Assembly (NCBI GenBank): GCA_951812925.1
Contig: OX638370.1
Location: forward strand, 4,798,001 to 4,862,000
DNA from: Calliopum simillimum
Lineage: Eukaryota; Arthropoda; Insecta; Diptera; Lauxaniidae
Reading direction: 5' to 3'
DNA length: 64,000 nucleotides
Shown: positions 35,975 to 48,866 of the stretch, one piece after another
How positions within the stretch are numbered: position 1 is the first letter of the stretch
How the letters are laid out: each line of letters starts with the position of its first letter
Notes under the pieces: model-generated
Database searches by the model: none
What the model saw: only the letters and a program-made list of their open reading frames with translations
Told to the model about the DNA's origin: nothing
Program-made: the position numbers and the translations under genes

Positions 35975-36396
35975 ATGCTAAAAAATGTCAAACTTTATTA
36001 TGGTGTTGCCAGATTTTAGCTATTGACATTAGTGTTGCATAGGCCAGAAATATATATAGCAGCCTACGTATGAAGCGCCCTTGGCACCTTAAGGTGGTAG
36101 AAACTGAGATAATGAGTACTGCTAGTCGAAAAAAGCAATTGAGATAAATTACTTCTATGAATGAAATATAGCCCACATCGATATATTTACAACAATATAC
36201 CATACTTGATGTTCGAACGGTAAACGGCAAAGCAATAGGAGAAAATCAAACAGCGTATTATTTAGAGGTCGAAAGAAAAAATTTTTTTTTTCCTTAAAAA
36301 TCAAAACCGATAAGCTTTCAAAATGTGGGGCTTACAGCATACTTTTTTTTGTGATACTATCTAGACGTGTTGTTGGAGATTTATGATATTTCGTTT

Positions 36397-36669
36397 CAAG
36401 ATATGAGCCATTCAAAATGACAATGGTGCAACTCCAAAACGAGGCAAAAGTAATGTCATATAAATTATGTGCCATAATGATCGGTCATTTGGTCGATATC
36501 ATCTTTTCAGCTTAATTTCAACAATTTCATATCATCAAGTAAATTTTTCGTGAAAACAAAAATCAGTTTTATTCATCCCTAACATAATGACCGCCAATTA
36601 ATATTATGCCATTACTTTTGCCTCGTTTTGGAGTTGCACCATTGTCATTTTGAACGGCTCATATGTCTT
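36397..36669. repeat. Hairpin repeat
   Basis: Left arm (about 36,401-36,470) reads GATATGAGCCATTCAAAATG then ACAATGGTGCAACTCCAAAA and AAAAGTAATG; the right arm (about 36,605-36,669) is its complement with one or two changes. The spacer is about 130 bases. A diverged relative (AAAAGTAATGTCAT, GATCGATATCATTTTTTCAA) lies near 43,680-43,840. Non-coding. Confidence 0.8.
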
Positions 36670-36702
36670 GTACCAGCTTTTTATTTATGAAACACTTAAG
36701 TT

Positions 36703-37218
36703 CAATGTCGCGTGCAAATGTCTTGACAGTATGTACTTGGATATGAAAGAAGAAAAAATAAATACTGTACAGATCTGTCTTGTTTGATTGCCTCAGTTCA
36801 GTTCAGTGCATATGCTGTACTTGTAGTGTGCATTACAAAATGTTAGCTCTCTTCTTGTGCTTCTTATTTGTTTACGCTCTCTCTCTCTCTTACGAAAATG
36901 TATCAGAATTCTAGGTTATCAATGCTTTGCAAATTGCAGGTGTTACCATATCATATAATTTTACTGTAATTTTTCTACTCGCACGTTTTACACTGACCTT
37001 AAGTTTTTGTTTGTATAATATACAGTACACTGAAGTATTTGTTAGAATCAGGTTTTTTTTTGGTACTGATAGAACGAGGCAGTCAGTGTAGTGTGCTTCG
37101 GTCTCAAATTGAAATCAGTGCACAGTGAAGATTTGAAGCTTGAATTTTTTGGATTAAATACTTGGGTTCAGTGTAAAATGTGCACTATTTTCAAGATGTC
37201 TTATGTTGGCCCCTAATT
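36703..37218 (+). repeat. Dispersed repeat, copy 2 (mate at 31.41 kb)
   Basis: Same order of blocks as 31,411-31,826, plus about 100 extra bases including a CTCTCTCTCTCT run near 36,880. Shared end TTGGCCCCTA. No protein. Confidence 0.75.
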
Positions 37219-38812
37219 AATGCGTATAAATCGAAAAGAATGGTTATATCCACCTTTTATAGAAAATATCGTATTTTAGGATAAGGTAAAAAAAAGTAAA
37301 GTCAAAATTCAATATTTTTTTGGGTGGGTGGTGTATGTCATTGTTTATGGAATTCATTGCACTTTTCTTACATTTTACTCAAAATAACCAACTTTTTTCC
37401 CTGGCTGTTAGCTAATCAAGATCTGCATGGATTTTTCATTTCATTGTCGTAATTCAAAATAAAAATTTGCGTGTAGTGCAAACGTGTAGTTTACTATTTC
37501 AATTAAGATTTTTTTTATTAAAATCGTGTGTGGGTTTTATTTCTGCAACATGTCGAAAAAAACATAAAATTTTAAACTTGAGACATTTAAACGCTTTAAT
37601 TATAAACTAACGACATTTTTTCATTTAATCATGCAATGTATACTGTCAATTCTAATTAGATTTTGTGAAGAAATAAAATAAAAAAATCTAATAAAAAAAA
37701 ACATTGTAAATGCAACACAAATTCATTAAAACGCAAAGAAAACAGCATTTTTAATTATTGTGTTAACAAGAAAAATAGTAAAAAAAAAAATCGATGAAAC
37801 AACGTACGTACAAATGTCTAACCAAGTTATTAACGGCCCACACGCGTTGTCATAAATGTATCTACTATCGTATTGAAGGAAAAAAACGAAACAACCGCAT
37901 TTAATATTTTGCTAAATATTTAATTAGCCCTGAACCTGTTTTTTACACACCATCGCCAAATAGCAACCGGCATCGATGAAAACAGCGCCCCCGCATTGTA
38001 ACGCCCAAAAAATCGCTTAAAAATGGTAACAACTTTACGATCGATCGTTTCTCGATCGTACACTGATGTGGTTTGCTATTTTTGTATGATTAACTCATTC
38101 ATTCATAACGCGTTTATTTGCTGCATGCAGCTTAACTGGAGGATCGAAGCGCAGCATTCGTTTGAAGCGTAGTTGCCTCCAGACGTCTTGATCATCATGG
38201 TCTAGCCAGCCACACACTATCGATCGTTGTGATCTTCACCATATAGTGTAAATTACTAGATTAAATATGAGATTAAAATGCTTTACAATGAAAACGATAC
38301 ACTTTCATTTGTTGCTATTGTGATTATCGCTCTCTGTGTAACTTTGTGCCATTGATCGATCATGATTTGTAAAAATTTGTTTTCTATTGAAACGAGTAAA
38401 TGTGACCCTCTATGAAAAAAGGTTATCTTAAAACAAAATTTGGAAGATGGTTTGAGAGCCATCAAATGTTTTCTGAAGTGGAGCAAAATCTACAAAAGGA
38501 ATCTTTTGGTACCCTGGGGAAGTAATCCAAACAACTTTAATTTTTTCCATTTAAATTTAAACCAGTCTTAATATAGAAGGTTAAAGTTCTCTTAAATGGA
38601 ATAAATTGTTTTTCTCAGTGCATTAGCTATGTAACTAGCGCATTTGTACTTATGGATATATAGTATGGATGCAAAAAAATTTATATTTTTATGAGTTAGT
38701 TTTCGTCTAACGGACTTTCAAGGGTTTGATAAAATATGATTTTTTGAAGCTGTTTAACAAAATATTTTTTGGAGTAGAAAATAAATCGTATTTTAATTTT
38801 TTTTTATTCTAA
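37219..38812. other. No gene seen
   Basis: AT-rich; 37,960-38,230 is locally richer in GC with GATCGATCG motifs but no defined promoter or exon. Confidence 0.35.
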
Positions 38813-39415
38813 TTCGAAAATGTTCTAAAAGTCGAAAAATGGTCAAAATTTTCAAAAAGTTGAAAAATGGTCAAAAAGTTGAAAAATGTTCAAAAAGTCG
38901 AAAATTGTCAAAAAGTCGAAAAATGGTCAACAAATCGAAAAATGTTCAATGAGCGGAAAATGTTCAATAAGTCATAAAATGTTCGAAAAATCGAAGCATA
39001 TGTCGAAAAATGTTCAAAAACTCGAAAAATGTTCAGAAATATTCAATAAGCGGAAAATGGTCAAAAAGTCGAAAAATGTTCAAAGAGACGAAAAATGTTC
39101 AATAAGTCATAAAATGTTTGAAAAATCGAAGCATATGCGAAATGTCGAAAAATGTTCAAAAAGTCTAAAAATGTTCAATAAGCGGAAAATGTTCAAAAAG
39201 TCGAAAAATGTTCAAAGAGACGAAAAATGTTCAATAAGTTGAAAAATGTTGATCTAGTTGACAAATGATTAAGTCGAAAAATTTTCAAAAAATTTAAAAA
39301 TGTTCAATAAGTGGAAAAATGTTCATAAAGTCGCAAATCGTTCAAAAAAATCGAAAAATTTTCAATAAATCGAAAAATGTTATTAAAGTTGAAAAATGCT
39401 CAAAAAGTCAAAATA
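38813..39415 (-). repeat. 19-bp tandem array (array 2)
   Basis: Degenerate copies of GTCGAAAAATGTTCAAAAA, the reverse complement of the array-1 unit, about 30 copies. A higher-order period of about 133-135 bp (seven units) is visible: AAGTCATAAAATGTTYG...CGAAGCATATG recurs at about 38,970 and 39,105. Lys/Ser-rich open frames here are repeat artefacts. Confidence 0.9.
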
Positions 39416-41594
39416 CAACGCGAAACAGACGGCAAACATGTTGCAAGCTACGAGCGTTTGAGCAATTGAGCTACTCGATCGCACAATCTGCTTGTATGTA
39501 TTTGGTTCGATACTTATGACAGAATGCCGGAGCAGTTTCGATCAGCTCTTTGCACACTCTTAATAAACACGGTAGAGCATTCAAAACTACAATAACTTAT
39601 CGAAACTAAACTGTAGTAACTTTTCTCTTTTAGGCATTCGCCAGCAGAAATAAAAAAAATATTCCTTGTCGACCAGTGCTGAACTTCAGTCATCATCCAT
39701 TCATCAATCGATTGAACGCGTTCCTTTGGTTTTGGCTTGAGCATCGTTATTTTTCTAGTTACACTTTAAATGGTCAACGGCTGTTGTAAATCTTAATAAA
39801 AACCAAATTGTCTATTTTTTTCTCCATTTTCTTATTATGTATTTCTTCCCAATTGGACTGTGCCTGAGACTAACTATTCTTATGTCATGATATCACAATA
39901 TATGACGCCTCCTCTTTGACTGGGTCAGTTACCATTTAAGCATAGCATTTATTGCGTTAATAATCGTTCTGTTTGTTCTGTTGTTTCTGGAGTACGTGTC
40001 AAAATGTCTGTGCTGTTTGTGTATTATGTGTGCTTTGCTTAACCTGTCCAAATATAGTTGTATCTTTCAGTATGGGCAACAGTGAAAGAATCAAAATCGC
40101 AAACAGTGTGGGACGCCATGGTTATGTTTATTAATTTTTCAGTCCATTTTTGCGCAACAAATTTAATCACTATGTTTAGTGTTTTGTCATTGTATGTACG
40201 AGTATGTGTATGCTTTTCGTTCGCGCCTTAACATCATCCAAACTTTGGCTAATAATTCTCCTCTTATGGTGCGAAAGTATGATCGAATTTAAGTGTCGCA
40301 CCGAAGAAAATCGGTAGCATAGGAAATCAGCTTGTAAATTGTTTTTTAGTGGCACATTTATAGCGGGAAACTTTTTCTGATGTAAATTTTCAAATTTAAC
40401 GTTTTTTTTTTAACTTTATATTCCCAAGTAAAGGGTGGAATAATGTGGTATATCAATTTATCTGAAAATATCTTTTTTTTATCAAGGGACATATGCCGTT
40501 TATATCATACATGATCATCAATACTTTTTTCCTTAATTTTTATATTTGTGTAAACATTCTTAAGCATGAACTCAGATTGATTTCCCTTTAACATTCCAAA
40601 ACCGTCGCGTCATTATTTCATTAGTTCTATCTATATCTAGCGTATATATCTATTCTGTTTGCATGTTTCGACACCCTTCAATGACAACTACGATTGTAAA
40701 TTATTCAAATTCATATGGTAGGGTACATACTTCGCTATGAAAACTTCAAAGTTCCGGCATGCGCAAAAGCCAACAACAACTAATTACTCAACTAATTAGC
40801 TTTTCTATTTAAATTTGAAATTAAGCAAATAAGTATTTAAGCCAAAATTAAACATTTTGTCACCAGATGGCGGTTGTGTTTTTCCTTTATTTTTCTGTTT
40901 TTTGTATTCATTGCTTTTATTGTTGTTGCTGCTGCTGCCTTGACACCTACAACACTGAGCACGACAATGATATGACTAAAGAAACAACAAAATCCGCAAC
41001 AACAACATCAGCAACAAAACAACAAATTGGCAACATTGACAACAAGAATAACATTGATCAGGCAGCAGCAGTAACGATCAAACGAAAAAAAGATCTTGTA
41101 AACCAACAAGGCTTCGTTCGATTTAAAATACCTACTTTGTAAAAGGGGTTGAGTATCGATACTTGAAGTTAAATGGAGTTTTTCATATATTTGATTGATT
41201 TTTTTAATATTCTTCACTCGAAATCAGAGGCTAAAGATTGATTTTCTTTCGTGACCTATGACCTGAAAAGTTTTTGAAAAGTAACAGTAATAGTAGGACC
41301 CAGAACATTGCACAGCGAGATAAAAAGAGCAATTTTTTGACAATTAAATGTCAAAAATCTAATGATGTAGTTTTATGAAGAAATGTTTCAATAAGAATGT
41401 GCCTTTGGTCGTTTTTCTAAAAAGTCATACTTTTTCATCGAAAAAATGAACCAAAGTCAAAGGCGATTGTACGCGTGAAACTGATTCAACTTTTTCCTGC
41501 GACTCAGTGGTGTATTTATATAAATAATTTTTGTTACATTTTTGTTGAATTTTTTATCGAAATAACTATAGTGTTAAAGTTGTTTGGCTTACAT
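39416..41594. other. No gene seen
   Basis: Spacer between arrays 2 and 3. Around 40,925-41,075 there are TTGTTGCTGCTGCTGCC and ACAACAACATCAGCAACAA runs, giving a Thr/Gln-rich open frame (40,867-41,142) that looks like simple sequence rather than a gene. Confidence 0.35.
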
Positions 41595-42325
41595 GAAATG
41601 TTCAAAAGTACGAAAAATGTTCAAAAGTCAAAAACGGTCAAAAAGTTGAAAAATTGTCAAAAAGTCGTAAAAGCTCAAAGTCGAAAAATTGTCAAAAAGT
41701 TGAAAAAGCAAAAAAATTCTCAAAAAATGTTCAAAAATTCGAGAAATTGTCAAAAAGTTGAAAAGCAAAAAAATTCTCAAAAAATTTTCAAAAATTCGAG
41801 AAATTTTCAAAAACTCGAAATATTTTCAAGAAGTCGAAAAAATGTTCAAAAACTCGAAAAAATTATCAAAAACTCGAAAAATGCTGAAAATGTTCAAAAA
41901 GTCAAGAAAATTTTCAAAAATTCAACAAATGTTCAAAAACTAGAAAATATTTTCAAGAAGTCGGAAAAATGTTCAAAAACTCGAAAAATGTTCAAAACTA
42001 CGAAAAATGTTCAAAGTCAAAAAACGGTCAAAAAGTCGTAAAATTGTCAAAAAGTTGAAAAAGCAAAAAAAATTCTCAAAAAATTTTCAAAAATTCGAGA
42101 AATTTTCAAAAACTCGAAAAATATTCAAAAACTCGAAAAATATTTTCAGCATTTCAAAAAGTCAAAAAATGTTCAAAAATTCAAAAAATGTTCAGAAACT
42201 CGAAAACATTTTCAAGAAGTCGAAAAAGTGTTGAAAAACTCGAAAAATGTTAAAAAATACGAAAAATGTTCTAAGTCAAAAAACGGTCAAAAAGCTGAAA
42301 AATTGTCAAAAAGTTGAAAAATGTT
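41595..42325 (-). repeat. 19-bp tandem array (array 3)
   Basis: Same unit and orientation as array 2, about 38 copies. Variant blocks such as GAAAAAGCAAAAAAATTCTC recur at about 41,703, 41,760 and 42,057, showing local segment duplication within the array. A 188-codon Lys/Asn-rich open frame covers most of it and is rejected as a protein. Confidence 0.9.
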
Positions 42326-43899
42326 CCAAAACTCAATAAATGGCTTTCTCTTTAAACAGTTTTATTCAAAGATATGTGCAAATTAAAATGGTTCGCTGGA
42401 GTAATTATACATACATGAAAATAGAGTGTTACATACCTTTAGGGTTAAAGTATTTAAGTTAATTTTTTATGGAAGATAGGCGTGTCCATTGACGTATCAC
42501 GGCCATTTTTTGAATATTTCTTAACTTGTATGTATGTATGTATTCTCCTTTAACTCCTAGGAGGAGCATGCGAAATTTTAATGTTCTAGGAGCACTCCTG
42601 TTTTTTTTTTTCAAAACATGTACGAAGCCATATAACTGTGCATCGTGTCGCTGAATGAAAACAAAAGATATGTCAAAATTTTAGCAAACTGGCACAACAT
42701 TAAATAACGAGCCAGGAGTCTATAGAGTTATAGGGTAATAAGAAGTACTCGTAGTTAATTTAAGTTGTCAAAATTTGACCACAAATGTATTAAATAATTT
42801 TGGTACTTTTTGGACAGTTAGTACTTTTTTTGATATTTCGTACAAAATAGAAAAGCTCATTTATTATCCCCGGTACAATGACAAATGTGGAATGAAAAGA
42901 AAACAAAAAACATGGGCACATTCAAATTATGATATTACTTTTGCCACAGCTTGTATCTCAAGCATCGATACTTCTAACTCAATGCCCATGACAATGTTAT
43001 GTACAATTTAAAGTTTTAAATCAACATTTTTTTATTATTTCGATATAAATTTTCGGAGACGTGTGCGTTGGTCTTAATGACCGTCTGTCTGTCTGTCTGC
43101 CTGCCTTGCACACAGAAAAACCTTGCAGCTGTTGTTTTATATTTTTTTTTTATGTTTGCATACAGTGCCAGTCGGTCAGTGTTTGTCAGCGTTGCCAATT
43201 GCGCTCGACTTTCTTAGAATTCGTGATATCATTGATGATGACTGGATTGGAATGTCAATTATTGTTTATTTATTTTTTGTCTGCCTTGTTATTTTATCTC
43301 TTTCAAGCGACCATTAATTTAATTTTGACAATATCATGGAAAATGACGTCATCGTTAGGTACTTGAAAATAAAATACAACCTTAAAGTCAAATCAATAAA
43401 AGTAACCCAAAATTGATAATATTTGCTGATCAGATTGAGTGCAGAAATCTTTAAGACAATTAAAATATCCCATTGCTTATTGGTTGCTCATGTTTATCGA
43501 ACTTTAAGTCCATTCTATATCTTTGCTTATTCACCTTTTGTTTCAAAAAATCGCATTGAATCGAAAAAGTAGGTTGGGTAAACGTGGACATTCGTTTCTA
43601 AAAAGAATGCTGCATAATTTTTCATTGTCACCTTTTTTGGGGAATGTTCACGCTTTTTCGCGTTCACTTTTACAAGGTAAAAGTAATGTCATTATGTGAA
43701 TGTGCCATAATTTTTTCAAATGGCATCAAATGTCAACATTTACGTTGTTGTTTGCGAGCAACAATTCAACATGACATACCAGCACAAATGTGAATTTTTT
43801 CAGGAGTTGATCTTTTGATCGATATCATTTTTTCAACTTATTGTTAAAAGTTTTACAACGTCAAATAAACTTTCCTTGAACACAGAGAAGTTGGCTACG
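42326..43899. other. No gene seen; short repeats
   Basis: Holds the inverted mate of the 8.25-kb segment (CCTTTAACTCCTAGGAGGAG near 42,550), a GTCTGTCTGTCTGTCTGCCT run near 43,085 and a relative of the 36.4-kb hairpin near 43.7 kb. Confidence 0.45.
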
Positions 43900-44520
43900 A
43901 AATGTTCGGAAACCGAAAAAAATTTTAGTCGGTTGGGAATAGTCGTGGGGTTGAAAATAATTCTGTGAAATTTTTTTATCAAAAATCGGAGGTGTGCCTT
44001 TTATTGCTCAGCGCCGCTTTTTTCACGTAGCGGAGTTCTGATAATATTTTTGAGCTCACAAGAAAGAGTACTGGAGTTCTTTGTATTTTTTTTTTTTTTT
44101 TTTGCTGAAAGAACCACTTTTCCAAATTATTCATAGTTTTCATGTTAAACGCTAAATAAAGTTTGATCGGTCAATTAAAAAAACAAAAATTCATCGTAGG
44201 AGTTCGATCAAAGTTCTGAGTAGCGTTCAAAGAATTGTATAGAAAAAGGTATGACCATTTTTCCAAAATATTGGTTCTTTCTACATAAGTATCCGAAAAA
44301 AAAAAAAATATTTTATGTGAGAGTAATTAGTTCTGATTAGAGTTCTAAAAAAAACCATGTTAACACTTTTCCAAAATATTTTTTCTTTTTATGTTAATCA
44401 CGTAATAAGATAAAAACTTTCTTTTTTTTAAAATAGTTATCTTATAGAAATAAATTTATCTGAGAGGAGTTCGCATTAGATTTCTGATTAGTGCTCGAAG
44501 AGTAATTAAGGAAATCCTAG
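43900..44520 (+). repeat. Diverged tandem repeat family, copy 1 (mate at 59.17 kb)
   Basis: Shares with 59,170-60,000, same strand, TTGGGAATAGT, TTGCTCAGCGCC, GGAGTTCTGATAA and TTTTTGAGCTCACAAGAAAG, followed by diverged units built on GGAGTTC...GAGTTCTAAAGAAAA. Non-coding. Confidence 0.7.
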
Positions 44521-44974
44521 TAACCACTAGGACCACTGTCACTAGGACCACTGCCTATTCCAAAACTAGTTTGCAAACTAGTTACTCCATGGGAGAAACC
44601 GACTAGTCCAAATTCCGGTCCCATCACATATAAAGTTCTATTAACGTTTTACAATGTTTGTCATTAGGCGTAACCAATTGTCTCCTTATGCATTATAATC
44701 GGACCAGAAAAAGGTCAATTGTATCCTTATGAATTATATTTAGAGCAGTAAAAGCCCAATTTTTTTATTTTATTTATAAATTTCAACCAATATAATTTTA
44801 AATTTTCCACAAAAATGTCAAAAGGTTTCACATAGCAGAATGTACTAAAGAGTTTGTTGAATATTTCTGAGCAATTTTATTTTATTATTTAATACCTCGG
44901 CTATGTTTGACATATGTTTCATTTTCTGCTCAATTTGTCTGAAGAAATTTAAAAATTGGAATTGAAAATCATCA
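44521..44974. other. No gene seen
   Basis: Contains a local duplication ACTAGGACCACTG near 44,527-44,550 and AT-rich DNA. Confidence 0.35.
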
Positions 44975-45318
44975 AGTGGAGTATTTGAACCCGGGCCTCT
45001 TCACACAGCGCAAGTCACTAGATCGATACACTATCGTTTGCCCTTTTTCACAATCGACGAACTGCCAAACAGTACATTGTCAGTACCCATTGTGCACGAA
45101 AACGGATGAGGATCCGTTTCGAACCCGTTACGAGTTCATAAAGGATAAAAAACGTAATCCGCGGTAACGCATCCTTTTCGAAACCAAAACGTACATCAAA
45201 AACGAATTCAAAACTGATTTGCTCTTAATAATGTTAATGCTGTGTTAAAATAAAAAAAAAACATTTTGAAGCACTTTTAAGTGATTAAAAAAAAAATAAA
45301 TAAAAAGAAAAATAATAT
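44975..45318 (-). repeat. tRNA-derived SINE-like unit 1
   Basis: On the minus strand GGCCCGGGTTCAAATACTCC resembles a polymerase III B box with its T-arm, preceded by TAGTGTATCGATCTAGTG, which could be a degenerate D-arm. A second part, with AAAACGAATTCAAAAC and AATGTTAATGCTGT followed by an A tract, recurs in the next two units. Reading this as a SINE is tentative. Confidence 0.4.
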
Positions 45319-45514
45319 CCCAGTGTGCCAGACGGTTCAAATCTCCGCTTTTTTATCCGTTACGGATTCGTTACTGATCCGATTGCAGGAGAAATTCCAA
45401 AAAAAAAAGATTCGCTTTTTTTTGGGAATCTCCGCTTTTTTTCCCGTTACGGATCCGTTGGCGGGAGAGATTCCCAAAAAAAAAGCGAAGATATGAACCG
45501 TCTGGCACACTGGG
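45319..45514. mobile_element. Small inverted-repeat element
   Basis: Perfect inverted ends CCCAGTGTGCCAGACGGTTC (45,319) and complement (to 45,514). The pairing continues inward through ATCTCCGCTTTTTT and AAAAAAGCGAAGAT and an AAAAAGATTCGCTTTTTT core, so nearly the whole 196 bases can fold. It sits between two SINE-like units. No clear target duplication. Confidence 0.85.
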
Positions 45515-45887
45515 ATCGATCCGCCTATGGTAGGATTCGAGCCCGGGTAATTCCCCAGTGCGGACTCGTTTCGAATCAGAAATGTATGTAAAAACGAATT
45601 CAAAACGGATTCGCTTTTAAAAATGTTAATGCTGTATATTTACAGAAAAAAAAAAAAAAACGTTTTGATGCGCTTATTAACAATTAAAATAAAATAAAAA
45701 GCAAAAAAAAGAAGAAAAATAAAGGATCACCTGTGGTAGGATTCGAACCTGGGTAAATCCGTTTCGAATCCGTAAATACTTCAAATACGAACTCAAAACG
45801 GATTTGTTTTAATTAATGTTAATGATGATAAAAAAAGCATTTTTAATTTGTTTTTTTTTTTTTATCTTTTTATTTTATTGTGTATGC
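45515..45887. repeat. SINE-like units 2 and 3
   Basis: Two units start GGTAGGATTCGAGCCCGGG (about 45,529) and GGTAGGATTCGAACCTGGG (about 45,734). Both continue with ACGAAYTCAAAACGGATT and AATGTTAATG and end in A-rich then T-rich DNA. GATTCGAACC is the complement-like form of a tRNA T-arm. They repeat the second part of unit 1. Confidence 0.55.
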
Positions 45888-46501
45888 CCAGTGTGCCAGA
45901 CGGTTCAAATCTTCGCTTTTTTATCCGTTACTGATCCGTTTGCGGGAGAAATTCCAAAAAAAAAGCGAATCATGATGATGATGGGTGATTTTTTGAAAAC
46001 TTTTCAAACTATGTTTGAAGAAACGTTTTTGATCCCAAATTTGAGTATGTAATATTTTTTATTAAAAGAAGGGAAGAGAAAGAACACAATACTTATAAAA
46101 AAAACAAGAGAAATTTCTTTAATATACAAACTTTAAATCTCAACATCAGATAAGTCTGCATCAGATAAATCTACACCATATCGGGCAATAGCCTTGTTGT
46201 CTAACGTTTAGTGTGTGAAAAGTAATTTTTTTTTAATTAAAAATAAGCGCTTCACCATTTTCCTTTTTTTTTTATAAGCAGCATTAACAAAATTAAAAGC
46301 GAATCCGTTTTGAATTCATTTTTGATGTATGTTACGTATTCGAAATGGATCCATAAAAGAAGAAAAAAAGATTCGCTTTTTTTTAGGAATCCCTCCTGCC
46401 AACGGTTGAGTAACGGATTCGTAACGGACTCCGTAACGGATAAAAAGTACGAAAATATGAACCCGTTACGGATTCGAAACAAGTCCGTTTGGCACACTAG
46501 G
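45888..46501. mobile_element. Larger relative of the 45.3-kb element
   Basis: Left end CCCAGTGTGCCAGACGGTTC (45,888), right end GTCCGTTTGGCACACTAGG (to 46,501), inverted with a few changes. The interior has AAAAGCGAATCATGATGATG and an inverted fragment of the SINE-like tail (GCGAATCCGTTTTGAATTCA near 46,301), so it is either a composite or a nested insertion. No transposase recognised. Confidence 0.6.
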
Positions 46502-48866
46502 TAATGTTATAATTTTACTGATACAATCCATACACAATTGGACCACTTTTGGTACTAAAGACAGAATTCTTTTTTCGTTTCTAGGAAAATGGCAGCTATT
46601 TTATGACATTACTTTTAAATTTTTTAATATTAAATTGATTTCCCCGTATAAAAAACTCATTTACTTGTCAAAATTTATGATGCAAATCACGGCTACCCGC
46701 CTTATAAACCAAGACGAGACAAAACAAATCAAACCAAATTAAATCGAGAGTCTTAAACCAAATTGACTCCTACAATTCGACGCAACAGTTGGCGACCCAC
46801 AAAACGGCTGATGTTGTCGGTTGCATATTTTGTTTTAGTGTTTTTTTAAAGAAAAAAATTTCCATTGTTCATTGATTACATTTCGCTCTGTACCCCCGTA
46901 TTTGTTTATTTATTTACTTATTGTTATTTTTTGTCATGGGGAGTTGTTATTTTATTTATTGGACTTTGCAAAAACATTGAAATCAAGTACTATACGAAAA
47001 ATGCCAAATTGACGCTGTATTTTTTGGTAATTTTATTAATGTAAACTTTAGAAATCATTTATAAAAATAAATGATTGATTGACATACTCTATTTGGTTGT
47101 CAGTCTCATGATATTGAAAGTTTTTATTTGATTTTCATTTTGATAAGTAAATTTTGTAATTTTTTAAAAAGACCCTTTGTTTACATAATGTGTTATACGT
47201 AGAGGTATAGGGTGCTGCTGTGTCTTTAAAGTCAAACAAATGTGTACATTGAGTTTGCATATGACCGAATGTTGTATGTTTAATTTATTGGTACCTACAC
47301 CGAAATATTATCTAAATATTTATTGAAACGAAAAAAAAAAAAACGTCATTCGCAAAACTATCAAATTTCATGCCAACATACATACCTATGTACATAAACA
47401 CACAGTAATTCGCCTTAAAGTCGCCGCATTAATAAATTTTAATGCTGTTGACTTCGTTTTTATTTGCAGTTCATATGACCAAAAAAAAAAAAAAAATAAA
47501 TAAAAAATTTCTTTAAAAAATTTAAAATTTTCACACTGTCCAATTATCAAGTTAATAATCACGTGAGCTTATAAATTTCATTAATTATGCAATGGTTATT
47601 AATTTTTGATCAGTTGGCCTTGTAGTTGAAAGCAATTGGTATGAATAATTGTTTAGCGTCTATTTGTTGTGATTTTTTTTATTTTATTTTCATATAAAAA
47701 TCTTCAAAATTGCTACAAAAACGTCACAAAGACTTAAATCAGAATTCCTCGTGCCCTTCTATTTTTTTTTCTTTCTGTTATGACTGAGCGATCCTAGGCT
47801 TCAGTTTAAATGGTAGCAAAATAACCCTAAACTACATCTAAAAGTTCCATCCTCCCGTACGTTGTATCATGTGGATATAATTAATGCATTGGTTTTAAGC
47901 CTTCGTCAGGCTTGAGCGTAAAGGGTAGGGAAGCCATTTCGAAGTCTTTGAGTGGTCTAAGACCATGGCACAAAATGCTTAGAATTGTCCAAAAAACACG
48001 TAAATTTTTTCAGAATTTTTCGAGTCATTTTATGGTTTTTCAAAAACTTTTTCCGAAAAAAAGAAAAAATTTATTTCGTTTATTCACTTTTTTCGTAAGA
48101 TGCCTTGTTTTTCTCTACTACACAGCAAATAGTTTGGGTGTAAAATTCAAACCAAATTGTAATGAATACAAATCCACACCAAATTCGGTATAAAATCTAT
48201 GCTAAAACTTGGTATACAAACCGTTTATACTTCTTCTTATAAAATTTATACAAATAAAGTATAAACCCAATTTTATCTATTTTGGTTTAAATTTAATAAT
48301 ATTAGCGTACAAAAATCTTTTATACTATTTTTGTATAAATTTTATATAGAAGTTCATATGAACGTATGTATTTTAAACCATTTTATATAAAATTCATATT
48401 GTGCTATGACCAATTTTACATAATTTCCGAAAAAATGTTTCGGGATTAAAAAATGATGTTGATACTTATGCAGTATATTTTCCATTATAAAAAAATATCT
48501 TACAATAATTACACGTGTTTTTTTTTTTTTTGTACAATTTCACAGAACTATTGCAAATTTTGTGCAGGATTTCCAAAACAAATTACTTTTTTTTTTATTA
48601 AGAAATTAATGATTTACCGACAATAAACAACTGGAAAATTATGAATGGTATAACAGGCAACATCTTGAATATAAAATCTAATTAATTGATTTCCAATTCC
48701 TTGTATCTGTAAAACAATGATCTATGTAAAAAATAAATAAGTAACAAATTCTAAGCACATAATCAGATATAATTCCTGATAAAAATGCATTTCAAATATT
48801 AAAAATAAATTTCATTCAAGAAACTTAAAAGAAAAAACTAAAAAACCTCACGTTAAAATTCACAAA
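46502..48866. other. No gene seen
   Basis: AT-rich; 48,120-48,420 has many GTATAAA and TTTATAC motifs. The open frame at 47,912-48,193 turns Phe/Lys-rich and is not recognised. Confidence 0.35.

Noticed and set aside
38813..39415. CRISPR-like regular repeats
   Set aside because: Units are contiguous 19-bp tandem copies without unique spacers, in a eukaryotic genome.
41475..42041. 188-codon Lys/Asn-rich open frame, and similar frames at 3,235-3,504, 3,526-3,789 and 38,886-39,242
   Set aside because: They lie in 19-bp arrays; the peptide repeats every 19 residues because 19 bases cycle through all three frames.
43061..43366. 101-codon Cys/Leu/Phe-rich frame
   Set aside because: Begins in a GTCT simple repeat and shows no signal or domain pattern beyond hydrophobic T-rich sequence.
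44975..45060. True tRNA gene on the minus strand
   Set aside because: The T-arm is plausible but acceptor and anticodon stems do not pair well; a SINE-like unit is more likely.
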